Shown: positions 1-6,919, counted from the first letter of the stretch. The stretch is DNA of 8,723 nt from Thermoanaerobaculales bacterium (GCA_029938595.1 JAOZUP010000157.1:1-8723), one strand, 5' to 3'. Program-made: numbers and translations. Notes: generated from the letters alone by a model not told the origin.

Positions 1-493
1 GTTTCAGGACCTTCCGGCCGAAAAAATAGGCGACCCCCATAGTCATCATGGTCACAACGACTCCGGCCAGAGCCAGGGTCGGCGAACTGGTCAGACCGCC
101 CGCCAGCAACCCGGCCCCTACCCCCGGCTCAAGGGATAGCAGACGGGCGACGACAACCACAACACCAAAGCCGGTACAGGCAACCACGATGGCGAGCGAG
201 AAATATTTGAGCCCGTCCATTTTGAGTACGTCAAAAAAATGCGGGCCGGCCTGATAGCCGACGGAGAAGATGAACAACGCGAAGCCGAGGGCCTGGGTGT
301 TTGGCGAGACCAGGAAACCAAAATGCCCCAGGAGAAGACCGGCGAAAAGCACGCCGGCGACTGGGCCAAGCGAAAAGCCGGTGATCCGGATGTTGCCGAT
401 AAGATTACCCGTGCCGAGGATCAGGAAGAGCGTCAGGATGGGCTGGGCCTTCAAGGTCTCGAAGATCTGGATGAGAAGGTCGATTTCGTTCAT
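1..493 (-). CDS. AspT/YidE-type transporter, N-terminal part (3'-partial, apparently internally deleted)
   Basis: The frame is open from the ATG at 493 to the window edge (164 codons). GGAG four bases before the ATG supports the start. The protein is very hydrophobic and resembles the first half of aspartate:alanine exchanger (AAEx, TC 2.A.81) proteins. It has a Gly-rich TM block GFSLGPVAGVLFAGLLLGHF (res 39-58), FIFSVGYQAGP (74-84), and the pore-type motif GGLTSSPTLA (132-141). In the family, this last motif leads to TM6 and then cytosolic TrkA_C domains. Here it runs straight into LAGVVVT...FGRKVLK (142-164), which looks like TM4 of the second half. Roughly the middle of the protein therefore appears to be missing in frame. 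The gene lies 102 bp downstream of the thiamine-binding-like gene, so it may belong to the same transcript. The substrate cannot be told from sequence; family membership is fairly secure. Confidence 0.72.
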   Translation of the reverse strand, partial: MNEIDLLIQIFETLKAQPILTLFLILGTGNLIGNIRITGFSLGPVAGVLFAGLLLGHFGFLVSPNTQALGFALFIFSVGYQAGPHFFDVLKMDGLKYFSLAIVVACTGFGVVVVVARLLSLEPGVGAGLLAGGLTSSPTLALAGVVVTMMTMGVAYFFGRKVLK

Positions 494-595
494 TCGTCTC
501 CAGCCTACAGATTCCAGCCCGGGTAGATGCCAACGCCGAACGTGGGTGAGTGCGCAACGACACGCCGCGGGTCACGGGAAGGACTGGGAGCGGCA
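494..595. other. 102-bp intergenic gap before the AspT-like gene
   Basis: This is non-coding DNA between the thiamine-binding-like gene and the AspT-like gene. I see only the ribosome-binding site of the downstream gene. There is no convincing sigma-70 or sigma-54 promoter and no hairpin followed by a T-run. It is a possible transcript boundary because it is one of the two longest gaps among the leftward genes. Confidence 0.4.
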
Positions 596-892
596 CTATC
601 CTGGTTGATGCCTTGCGTTCGCAGCGCCCTCTCCGTGTGACGTTGCCGGCATCGGGCATGCATTCGAGAGCGAGGCGACCATGACGACGTCGCCCCGAAC
701 GGCTGCCGCCCTGTAGCCTTCGCGCAGCGCGGCAAAGACGGCATCCTCCGTGCCGGCGATTACGGTGCTCAGGGCGCCCGGATGAACCTCGACGTCACTG
801 GCCTGGAAGGCTGCAAGCGCCTCAGATATGGAGTCCGAAATTGATGTTTGGCGCAAGGGATAGATGCTGACCTGGGCCGCCATGCTTTCCAC
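596..892 (-). CDS. YkoF/MTH1187-type thiamine-binding-like small protein
   Basis: A 98-aa protein with the YkoF/MTH1187 pattern: an AAQVSIYPLR first strand (res 5-14), an HPGALSTVIAGTEDAVFAAL core (37-56), then GDVVMVASLSNACP (67-80). This is a ferredoxin-like fold; family members bind thiamine or its pyrimidine (HMP), often beside thiamine ABC transporters. No transporter or thi gene is adjacent here, so the ligand is unproven. The start is taken as GTG at 892 because GGAG (900-903) sits seven bases upstream; an in-frame ATG at 883 would be 16 bases away. The site lies in the 13-bp gap after the methyltransferase stop, suggesting one transcript. The roughly 18 residues after the SNACP motif (Gly/Ala/His-rich) extend past the usual family end and look unstructured. 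Confidence 0.75.
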   Translation of the reverse strand: MESMAAQVSIYPLRQTSISDSISEALAAFQASDVEVHPGALSTVIAGTEDAVFAALREGYRAAAVRGDVVMVASLSNACPMPATSHGEGAANARHQPG

Positions 893-905
893 GTTTCGTC
901 TCCTC

Positions 906-1553
906 TTATCCCCACGTTACGCTGATGCCGATGAAGCCACCCCAGGGAAGTGCCAGTGACTTCCTCCATCCGGGCCACAGCGTGGTTCTCCAACTGATCC
1001 TCGGCTCATATTCGGCAGCCGCGTGCTTGACCAGGGACTTGAGCTCGCCGAGATTGTACAGCCTGGCCGAGGTCCATGGCAGCTCGGTCCGATTCCGGAG
1101 CCTGCGCCCGAGGACGCTGCGACGATTCAAGGCGCCCACCAAGATCCCCTTGCGCGCGACTCGGCACGCCTCGCTGAGGGTGCGCCCAACGTCGGCGACG
1201 AACTCAAGGGTCGTGATGAAGGCCACCATGTCAACGCTTCTCGACGCAAACGGCAGCCGTTCCGCGCGAGCCCGGACAAAGGGAAGGCCGCTCAGATGAC
1301 GGGACTCCACCAGCATCTCCATTGACAGATCTGCACCCACCACGTGAAGACCGCGCGCCTCGAACCAGCGGCTGAAATGGCCCGTTCCGCACCCCACCTC
1401 GAGCACCGTATCGATTGTCGGCAAATCGGCCAGAAGTCCGTCCAGGAGTTGCTTCTCGAGTTCGTCAGCACGCCGGCCAGTGGTCTCGTACCAGCCCTCG
1501 TAGGAGGCAACGAGATCGTGGTCGGCAAACGGATTGCCGACATGTGAGTTCAC
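906..1553 (-). CDS. Class I SAM-dependent methyltransferase
   Basis: A 215-aa protein of the Methyltransf_11 type. SAM-binding motif I is VLEVGCGTGHFSRWF (res 50-64), the acidic residue ending strand 2 is in VGADLS (72-77), and the motif II/III region is ERLPFASRSVDMVAFITTLEF (99-119, with Asp108 in the strand-4 position). The C-terminal third (Trp- and Arg-rich, with WRTTLWPGWRKS at 188-199) probably forms the substrate cap and gives no clue to the acceptor. The GTG start overlaps the stop of the radical SAM gene by four bases (GTGA, 1550-1553), which implies translational coupling. A role in modifying the same substrate as the radical SAM enzyme is an inference. The only Cys residues are Cys55, within motif I, and Cys130, so the Cys set expected of arsenite methyltransferases is absent. 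Confidence 0.88.
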   Translation of the reverse strand: MNSHVGNPFADHDLVASYEGWYETTGRRADELEKQLLDGLLADLPTIDTVLEVGCGTGHFSRWFEARGLHVVGADLSMEMLVESRHLSGLPFVRARAERLPFASRSVDMVAFITTLEFVADVGRTLSEACRVARKGILVGALNRRSVLGRRLRNRTELPWTSARLYNLGELKSLVKHAAAEYEPRISWRTTLWPGWRKSLALPWGGFIGISVTWG

Positions 1554-2512
1554 TTGCCTTCCCCGTGAGTCGTTCGCGGTCGCGTGAGCTTTCGCATCAA
1601 GAACGACTGCCCTTGGAAATCCACCTCGATCAGCTCGCCTTCTTCAACCAATCTTTGGACGACCGACCGGTCCGCGTCCCTGCGGGTGAGCAAGGCCTCG
1701 ACGGCGTCGGCTCGCATCGGGTGCACCGAGGTGATGGCGAGCAGATCCTCGTCGACACGACCACCACTGAAAAAGGTGTTCCCTTCATAACCGGTGAGAA
1801 GCTCGACATTGTCGAACGCCCCCGACAGAATGCTCCAGGCACGTGTGATCCCACTCTCGTCAGGGGCGTGCACATTCTCTTCGGCCGGAGGACGGGTGGG
1901 GATCGCCAGGTAGGCAGTTTCGGGTCGGAGCCGCGCGAGAAACTCGCCGAGCTCCTCGAGGAGTTCGTCACTGTCGTTGACCCCTTCAACGAGCATGGTC
2001 TCGGTCACCAGCCGGCCGGCGAAGGACTCTGAGAACGCGAGTGCGCCGTCGAGAATCTCGTGCAGTTTCAGCCGCCCGTATGGCCGGTCGATCCGTCGCC
2101 ACACGTCCTCGCGCACCGAGTCCACCTTGAGCGAGACCCAGTCGGCCTCTGCCAGCTCCTCGCGGACGTCTTCGCGCCAGATCAGCGACGAGTTCGAGAT
2201 GACGGCGATCCTGATGCCGAGGGGTCGGAGGAGCTCGATCTCGCGTCCCAGCCCGAGGTCCAGGGTTGGCTCACCGTCGGGCACGAAGCTGAGGTAGTCG
2301 ACCGACTCGCCGGCCAATCTCACCTCTTCGACCCTTTTTTGGACCTCCTCGAGGATTCGCTCCGGTTCAAAGAAGTCGGTCCGCTCGGTCTGCATTGTGA
2401 GGGTGCGGCCGAGCTGGCAGTAGATGCAGGCATAGCTGCAGATCTTGGGTGGGATGTTGTTGATGCCGAGGCTCTGCCCGAGCCTGCGGGAGGGCACGGG
2501 CCCAAACGTCAC
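1550..2512 (-). CDS. Radical SAM protein, COG0731 (TYW1-like/Fe-S oxidoreductase) type
   Basis: A 320-aa protein opening with the family signature FGPVPSRRLGQSLGINNIPP (res 3-22). The cluster motif CxxxCxxC follows at Cys25/Cys29/Cys32 and binds the [4Fe-4S] cluster that cleaves SAM. SFVPDGEPTLD (75-85) is the GEP-like SAM-contact motif, and ISNSSL (105-110) and SLKVDS (127-132) fit further barrel strands. Residues about 265-308 look like a small winged-helix tail common in this group. The substrate is unknown; the family is related to wyosine-base enzymes but mostly uncharacterised. The GTG at 2512 is chosen because the homologous block starts there and AGGGTG lies about five bases upstream. 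A GTG at 2617 is also in frame but would overlap the stress-protein gene by 32 bp and add 35 residues unlike the family. The gene is coupled to the methyltransferase by a 4-bp overlap. Confidence 0.87.
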   Translation of the reverse strand: MTFGPVPSRRLGQSLGINNIPPKICSYACIYCQLGRTLTMQTERTDFFEPERILEEVQKRVEEVRLAGESVDYLSFVPDGEPTLDLGLGREIELLRPLGIRIAVISNSSLIWREDVREELAEADWVSLKVDSVREDVWRRIDRPYGRLKLHEILDGALAFSESFAGRLVTETMLVEGVNDSDELLEELGEFLARLRPETAYLAIPTRPPAEENVHAPDESGITRAWSILSGAFDNVELLTGYEGNTFFSGGRVDEDLLAITSVHPMRADAVEALLTRRDADRSVVQRLVEEGELIEVDFQGQSFLMRKLTRPRTTHGEGK

Positions 2513-2585
2513 TGCGTCACCCTGGATGGTTTGCCAATTATTCAAGCTCACCACGATTCGGGTGGCTACCGGCCAGCCCAAAAAT

Positions 2586-3017
2586 TTACCGGACGATGAG
2601 GACCGAGCACGGTGCACGGTGGGTCAGGGCACTTGAAACGCTGCCCAGGTAGAGCTCCCTCGCCGGAGAGCGTCCCCGAGTCCCGGCGACGATGAGATCC
2701 ACGCCCAGATTCATGGCGAACTCGACGATCTCCATGGCCGGGTTGCCCACCAGAATCACCTCGTTCACTTGGCTTTCCACCTCGGCCAGGACTTCCAAGG
2801 TCTTCGCGAGGATCGGCCCTGCGACCTTGGCGACGCGATCGTCACTGCCTTCGGTCGGCAGGGACACCACGCCTTCGTAGCACTCCGGGTCGGAAGGGAG
2901 CGGGAAAACGTAGATGACGAAAATCTCATCCTCGGGCCCGGGGCAGGAATGCTCAACGAGGAAGCGAGCAGCCTTGTGGCTGGCATACGAGCCGTCGGTT
3001 GCAACGATATATCTCAT
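2586..3017 (-). CDS. Universal stress protein (UspA family), ATP-binding type
   Basis: A 143-aa single-domain Usp, the normal length for the family. It starts with RYIVATDGS (res 2-10, containing the nucleotide-contact Asp). The strand VDLIVAGTRG (106-115) opens the ATP-binding motif G-x2-G-x9-G-S (Gly112, Gly115, Gly125-Ser126), and the protein ends in the strand CSVLIVR. The intact motif predicts nucleotide binding. The ATG at 3017 has AGAGG seven bases upstream. The gene lies 118 bp downstream of the permease and 73 bp upstream of the radical SAM start. Such proteins typically respond to energy or redox stress, but no specific partner is evident here. Confidence 0.93.
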   Translation of the reverse strand: MRYIVATDGSYASHKAARFLVEHSCPGPEDEIFVIYVFPLPSDPECYEGVVSLPTEGSDDRVAKVAGPILAKTLEVLAEVESQVNEVILVGNPAMEIVEFAMNLGVDLIVAGTRGRSPARELYLGSVSSALTHRAPCSVLIVR

Positions 3018-3135
3018 ATGAATACCTCTTTTCTTTTTCGCCGGAAAGCCGGAGGCCTATGAGCTTTAACCCCCCGGCTACACGACGGGCGGGCGCCTCG
3101 CTCAAACTTCACCCAGGGAATCCCGTTGGTCGGCA
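3018..3135 (-). other. 118-bp intergenic gap with alternative hairpins before the Usp gene
   Basis: This is the longest gap in the leftward gene run. Read on the minus strand, AGCCGGGGG (3079-3071) can pair with CCTCCGGCT (3055-3047): nine pairs with one G-U and a 15-base loop. A smaller CCGG-CTTT-CCGG hairpin (3052-3041) uses part of the same arm, so the two exclude each other. Neither is followed by a U-run, so this is not an intrinsic terminator. It sits about 20 bases before the Usp ribosome-binding site and could affect RNA stability or translation, or be accidental in GC-rich DNA. No clear promoter is seen. Confidence 0.35.
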
Positions 3136-4164
3136 TCATCGGCCTAGCGCAATCAAGATCACCCCCACCACCAGACCCACCAAAACATTGATGGCCTTGA
3201 TCTTCAGAAAGTCGCGCCAAGAATAGGATAGCAGCGGCAGCATGCCGTGGCCGTCTTGCACGATGGAGTTGGTAACCAGGATGCTCACTGGTAAGACACC
3301 CCTGTCATAAAGGGTCACGAAGAAAAGGTGAGGACCGGACTCCGGGACCATTCCAATTGTTGCTGCGGTAACCAGGAGCATTTTGTGGCTCGTGCTGATC
3401 AGGGTATCCAGCGCTGTCCAGTACTCCAACGCGGCGATAGCGAACAAGGCTGCCCACGTCCACAAGAAAATCCGGGGCATGTGCTGCAGCACCACATGTC
3501 GCCACAAGTGAAGCTCGAGAAAGTGTTCGGGTACAGTTGTTACGACGAAGAGGACAAAAAGCGCCACGGCGAGCAGCGTCAATCGGATCCAGTTCCAGTT
3601 TGGTGGGCCGATGGCCCCCGCAGCGAGGGCCAGGGCAAAGAGCGCAGTGAAAACGATGAGCGTGCCGCGGGCCGGCGACGGCTCACGAAGTTGCTCGAGT
3701 ATTGAGTCAGGATCGAAGCACCGACACTCTACCGCGGCGGTGTGCACCTCGAGAGAATCACAGCCTCGGACCTGCGCCGATGAACCAAGCACGAGATCCG
3801 TGACCATTCCCGCGAGTATCCCGACTACGGCAAGAGCCAACATCAACAGTACTGCTCTTCCCGGGAACATGGCGAGCATCACAAACGCTTCGTCCCCGCT
3901 GGTGGCGATCATGCAGGCAACGACGGCGCCCATGGTGACACTGCGGTGGATGTAGAGGGCGACAACGACGAATGCTCCGAGACATCCGGGGATCGCTCCC
4001 AGGATCGCGGCCACTACGTATTGGCTCCACCGTGATCCGGCAAGCGCCTTTCGCCATCGCCCCTCGGTTTGCACATTGATGTACTCAACCAGGATCATCA
4101 TCGCCGCAACGAACCAGGTAATGGTCAGGGCCTTGCCGAGGATTGACCAAAAAGCCACAGTCAC
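3136..4164 (-). CDS. ArsP_2-type (putative manganese/heavy-metal) multi-pass permease
   Basis: A 342-aa integral membrane protein with about ten hydrophobic segments in two related halves. The first half has IPGCLGAFVVVALYIHRSVT (res 58-77) and MIATSGDEAFVML (85-97). The second has GMVPESGPHLFFVTLYDRGV (271-290) and NSIVQDGHGMLPLL (299-312). This duplicated PG/PESG plus GDE/QDGH pattern fits the ArsP_2 (former DUF2899) putative metal-exporter family. The soluble loop between halves (about 130-165) carries Cys135, Cys147, Cys149 and His141, a possible metal site. The actual substrate is unproven. The GTG start overlaps the stop of the 106-aa gene by four bases (4161-4164), so the two are probably translated together. 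A GTG two codons inside is a possible alternative start. Confidence 0.8.
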   Translation of the reverse strand: MTVAFWSILGKALTITWFVAAMMILVEYINVQTEGRWRKALAGSRWSQYVVAAILGAIPGCLGAFVVVALYIHRSVTMGAVVACMIATSGDEAFVMLAMFPGRAVLLMLALAVVGILAGMVTDLVLGSSAQVRGCDSLEVHTAAVECRCFDPDSILEQLREPSPARGTLIVFTALFALALAAGAIGPPNWNWIRLTLLAVALFVLFVVTTVPEHFLELHLWRHVVLQHMPRIFLWTWAALFAIAALEYWTALDTLISTSHKMLLVTAATIGMVPESGPHLFFVTLYDRGVLPVSILVTNSIVQDGHGMLPLLSYSWRDFLKIKAINVLVGLVVGVILIALGR

Positions 4165-4481
4165 CCTATTCCAGAATTCTCGTGATCATCCATCCTGCAG
4201 GCACATCCGTCCCACAAAGGCTGGTAGGCAGCCAGGCGGCGCTCGACAAAGCTCTCGGCCGCATTACGCGAGTTCAGCCTCCTGATCAGGACGTCACCAC
4301 CGGGGATCTTCTCCTGGACCACGAAGTGCTCGCCGATGACGAGGATCCTGATCCAGCCGCCGATACAGGTATCGTCCGCGCGCACGATCTCGACCTCCGC
4401 GAGGAGCTGCGGCAGCATCTTGCCGTCGAGCGCGATAATGGCCTGTCTCTCGATCTGCTCTCTCAGCTCCTGCGGTTTCAT
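4161..4481 (-). CDS. Unrecognised 106-aa cytosolic protein
   Basis: I do not recognise this family. The protein is soluble with no signal peptide. An N-terminal amphipathic helix with charged residues (res 1-17) is followed by a beta-rich centre (CIGGWIRILVIGEHFVVQEK, 39-58; VLIRRL, 64-69), a helix with ESFVERRLAAY (76-86), and a tail WDGCACRMDDH (90-100). Cys39, Cys93 and Cys95 could form a metal or redox site. The ATG at 4481 has GGGAG five bases upstream. It lies 27 bp after the flavoenzyme and overlaps the permease by 4 bp, so it is embedded in the same transcript. An accessory role for either neighbour is possible but not shown. Confidence 0.8.
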   Translation of the reverse strand: MKPQELREQIERQAIIALDGKMLPQLLAEVEIVRADDTCIGGWIRILVIGEHFVVQEKIPGGDVLIRRLNSRNAAESFVERRLAAYQPLWDGCACRMDDHENSGIG

Positions 4482-4508
4482 GTGTTCTCCCTTTCTGTTT
4501 GACCGACC

Positions 4509-6455
4509 TCACCCCCCACGGTCGTTGGAGTCGAAGATCGCTGATATCGCCTCGCGACCGTCCTGGGTGGCGTCCCAGACCTGGCCCGGTGCCCGTGCAT
4601 CACCCACTACCTCGACCTCGAGTCCCGCCTCGCGCAGTGCGGCCGAGAGCGGGTCGTGGGACCGGTGGCCCACCGCGACCAGGACCGAGTCGAAGCGTCC
4701 CAGAGTCCGCTCCTCGCCGGTCGTTTCATTGCGGACGAGAGCTTCACCGTGTTCGAACCTGAGGAGGCGGGTCTGCGTGTGAATCTCTACCGGCAGTGAT
4801 TGCAGACGTTTGAGGGTCATTTTGCGGGTGATCGCTTCCATATCGCGGGCGACATCCTCGAGCACCTCGACCACCACGACCTCACGATCGTCACGGGCGA
4901 GTTGCTCGGCAAGTTCGATCCCGACCAGACCGCCGCCGAGGATGAGGACTCGTTGACCCGCCTCAGTCTTCCCGGTGAGAACCTCCTCGGCTGTGAGGGG
5001 GTCCTCGAGGCCGAGGATGACGGGGATGATCGGTCTCGATCCGGTGGCGATGACGACCTTCGAGGGGTGGAGCTTGGCGATGTCCCTTATGGTCGGCTCG
5101 GCACCGGTCCTGATGTCGATGCCGGAGTTTTCAACGGCGCGCACAAGCGAGCGGAACGGCCGCTCCATGGCCTCCTTGCCGGTGGTGAGACCGGCGAGGG
5201 CGAACTGCCCGCCGAGCGCGGATCGCCGTTCGAAGAGGGTGACCTGGAAGCCCGCCCGGTGGGCGACGAGCGCCGCCTCCAGACCGGCTGGACCGCCGCC
5301 GACCACGACCAGAGGTTCGCCCACAGCCGCAACCTGTAAGGAGGGGGCACCCTCCTGCCCGAGCTCGGGGTTGATGAGGCAGCTCACGGGTCCGCCCGCC
5401 TTGACCTTGGCCAGACAACCCTGGAGACAGGAGCCGCAGCCCATGATCTCCTCTTCGCGGCCGTCGCGCATTTTCAAGGGCAGATCGGGATCGGCGAGGA
5501 GGGGCCGGCCGAGTGCGACAACGTCGGCCATGCCGTCGCCGATGACCGTCCGGATGCGGTCGGGATCGCCGAGGCGGCCCGCCACCATCACCGGGATGGC
5601 CACCGCCGAGCGGAGCTGCGAGGCGAGCATCTCGTTGACCCCGCCGGGCAGGGCCATGTGCTGGTAGTACCAGGGCGGGCTGTCGCACGCCGAGCCGGTG
5701 ACCACGTGCAGGATGTCGACCCGCGAGCCTTCGAACCGAAGGCCCAGGGCAACGGCATCGTCAACGTCGAGGCCGCCTTCCACTTTCTCATCGGCCGAGA
5801 TACGCGCCGACAGGGCGAGATCGGGCCCAATGGCCTGGCGGACCAGCGCAACCACCTCGTCGGCGAATCGCCATCGACCTTCCTCGCCGCCCCATTCGTC
5901 GGTGCGCGAGTTGGTGCGCAGCGACAGGAACTGGGCGGGCAGGTAGCCGAGACCGAGCTGGAGCTCGACGCCGTCAAAACCCGCCTCGCGCGTGCGGCGC
6001 GCGGCTTCGGCGTAGGCGTCGAGCACCTCCTGGATGCGCTCGGCCGACATCGACTCGGGGGTGGCGCCGGAGGTAGGGCATGGCACCGCCGAGGGCGCCT
6101 CCGGCGGGCCGCCGATGACCTTCGGGTTGGCGGCGCGGCCGGCGTGGTTGAGGTGGGCGAAGACGAGAGAGCCCTCGGCATGGACCGCCTCCACGATCGA
6201 TTTCAGGCCGGGGATCGCTGCATCGCTGTCGGCGCCGAGCTGGCGCGGGTGCTCCCGGCCCATCGGGGCTATGAAGAGGGGCTCGAGGATGATGAGGCCG
6301 ACGCCGCCCAGCGCGCGGCGCCGGTAGTACGCGATGTGGCGGTCCGTCGCCATGCCGTCGGTGCCACCGAATGCGGTCTTGACCGGCGCCAGAGCGAGGC
6401 GGTTGGGCAACTCGATCGGTCCGACGCGGAGTCGTTCGAAAACCCCCGTGTTCAT
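4509..6455 (-). CDS. 2,4-dienoyl-CoA reductase-like FMN/4Fe-4S/FAD oxidoreductase (old yellow enzyme family)
   Basis: A 648-aa protein close in length and order to E. coli FadH. The N-terminal FMN barrel (res 1-about 335) contains AYYRRRALGGVGLIILEP (42-59), HLNHAGR (101-107), GYLPAQFLSLRTNSRTDEWG (170-189), with Tyr171 at the FadH catalytic-Tyr position, and GRPLLADPD (316-324). An Fe-S linker follows with Cys340-x2-Cys343-x3-Cys347-x11-Cys359. A FAD dinucleotide fold begins at VVVGGGPAG (383-391) and an NAD(P)H fold at ILGGGLVG (505-512). Electrons should pass NAD(P)H to FAD to 4Fe-4S to FMN to an activated C=C substrate. Oddities: His101 stands where the family usually has an FMN-contacting Gln, and the OYE His pair is replaced by Gln-Leu-Gly-Leu (166-169), so the substrate may not be a dienoyl-CoA. 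The ATG overlaps the stop of the cNMP-fold gene (ATGA, 6452-6455), showing coupling. Confidence 0.93.
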   Translation of the reverse strand: MNTGVFERLRVGPIELPNRLALAPVKTAFGGTDGMATDRHIAYYRRRALGGVGLIILEPLFIAPMGREHPRQLGADSDAAIPGLKSIVEAVHAEGSLVFAHLNHAGRAANPKVIGGPPEAPSAVPCPTSGATPESMSAERIQEVLDAYAEAARRTREAGFDGVELQLGLGYLPAQFLSLRTNSRTDEWGGEEGRWRFADEVVALVRQAIGPDLALSARISADEKVEGGLDVDDAVALGLRFEGSRVDILHVVTGSACDSPPWYYQHMALPGGVNEMLASQLRSAVAIPVMVAGRLGDPDRIRTVIGDGMADVVALGRPLLADPDLPLKMRDGREEEIMGCGSCLQGCLAKVKAGGPVSCLINPELGQEGAPSLQVAAVGEPLVVVGGGPAGLEAALVAHRAGFQVTLFERRSALGGQFALAGLTTGKEAMERPFRSLVRAVENSGIDIRTGAEPTIRDIAKLHPSKVVIATGSRPIIPVILGLEDPLTAEEVLTGKTEAGQRVLILGGGLVGIELAEQLARDDREVVVVEVLEDVARDMEAITRKMTLKRLQSLPVEIHTQTRLLRFEHGEALVRNETTGEERTLGRFDSVLVAVGHRSHDPLSAALREAGLEVEVVGDARAPGQVWDATQDGREAISAIFDSNDRGG

Positions 6456-6919
6456 ACCGCTTCCAGAGGGATGCTCTGGACTATCGATTGGAGCTTGCGC
6501 ATGGTGTCGATGTAGCGCTTGAAGTACACCCGCGAGACGAGGGTCTGGATCGCGTAGCCCATGATCGGATCGTCGTCCATGAGCTTCTTGAGGGTTGCGG
6601 CTTTGATCTTGAGGATTCGTGAGTCCTTGCTGCAGGTTGCGCTGAGGGTGTAGGTGTCGATCTGGAAGCAGACGCAGGAGCCGAAGATGGCGCCCCCGGT
6701 CACCTCGTCGATGAGCACGCTCACCCCGTCGGGACGGGGCAGACGCAGGGCCACCTGGCCCTCGAGAACGACGTAAAAGTCCTCGGACGGTTCACCGCGC
6801 CGGAAGACGGTGTCTCCAGCACTGAGCGAAATATCCTCGGCGGCGGCGCTGAGAGCGTTGACCTGCTCGGGTCGCAGGAGTTGAAAGATCTCGTGACTCT
6901 CGAGCCGTGCGCTTTGCAT
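6452..6919 (-). CDS. Stand-alone cyclic-nucleotide-binding-fold protein without output domain
   Basis: A 155-aa protein with a CRP-type beta-roll: a helix with IFQLLRPEQVNALSA (res 11-25), GDTVFRRGEPSEDFYVVLEG (35-54), DEVTGGAIFG (71-80) and ILKIKAATLKKLMDDDP (102-118). A C-helix follows (about 120-150), probably for dimerisation. There is no helix-turn-helix, kinase or channel domain. The phosphate cassette is degenerate: after FG the usual Glu is replaced by Ser81-Cys82-Val-Cys84, and the Arg that binds the cyclic phosphate is absent around DTYTLSATC (88-96). Binding of ordinary cAMP or cGMP is therefore unlikely; Cys82, Cys84 and Cys96 could suit redox or metal sensing. The ATG at 6919 is chosen over an in-frame start at 7051 because a perfect AGGAGGT lies four bases upstream and homology begins there. 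Confidence 0.86.
   Translation of the reverse strand: MQSARLESHEIFQLLRPEQVNALSAAAEDISLSAGDTVFRRGEPSEDFYVVLEGQVALRLPRPDGVSVLIDEVTGGAIFGSCVCFQIDTYTLSATCSKDSRILKIKAATLKKLMDDDPIMGYAIQTLVSRVYFKRYIDTMRKLQSIVQSIPLEAV

Noticed and set aside
517..533. Sigma-54-like TTGGCA...GGGC upstream of the AspT-like gene
   Set aside because: The GG-GC spacing is 11 instead of 10 and the -12 element is poor.
906..1553. Idea that the methyltransferase is ArsM and the locus an arsenic-methylation island
   Set aside because: The protein has only two Cys residues, one of them in motif I, so the conserved Cys set of ArsM is missing; no arsR or arsenate reductase is nearby.
1415..2032. Plus-strand open frame (205 codons) opposite the radical SAM/methyltransferase genes
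   Set aside because: Arg/Gly/His-rich composition typical of a shadow frame; both minus-strand genes there have clear motifs.
2513..2617. Longer start for the radical SAM gene at GTG 2617
   Set aside because: The added residues do not resemble the family and would overlap the Usp coding end; GTG 2512 fits the conserved N-terminus.
3100..3115. Possible sigma-54 promoter before the Usp gene
   Set aside because: Only the GG and GC dinucleotides match; the flanking consensus is absent.
5658..6515. Long plus-strand open frame (285 codons) opposite the flavoenzyme gene
   Set aside because: It is an antisense frame in GC-rich DNA with no recognisable domain; the minus-strand frame has full family motifs.
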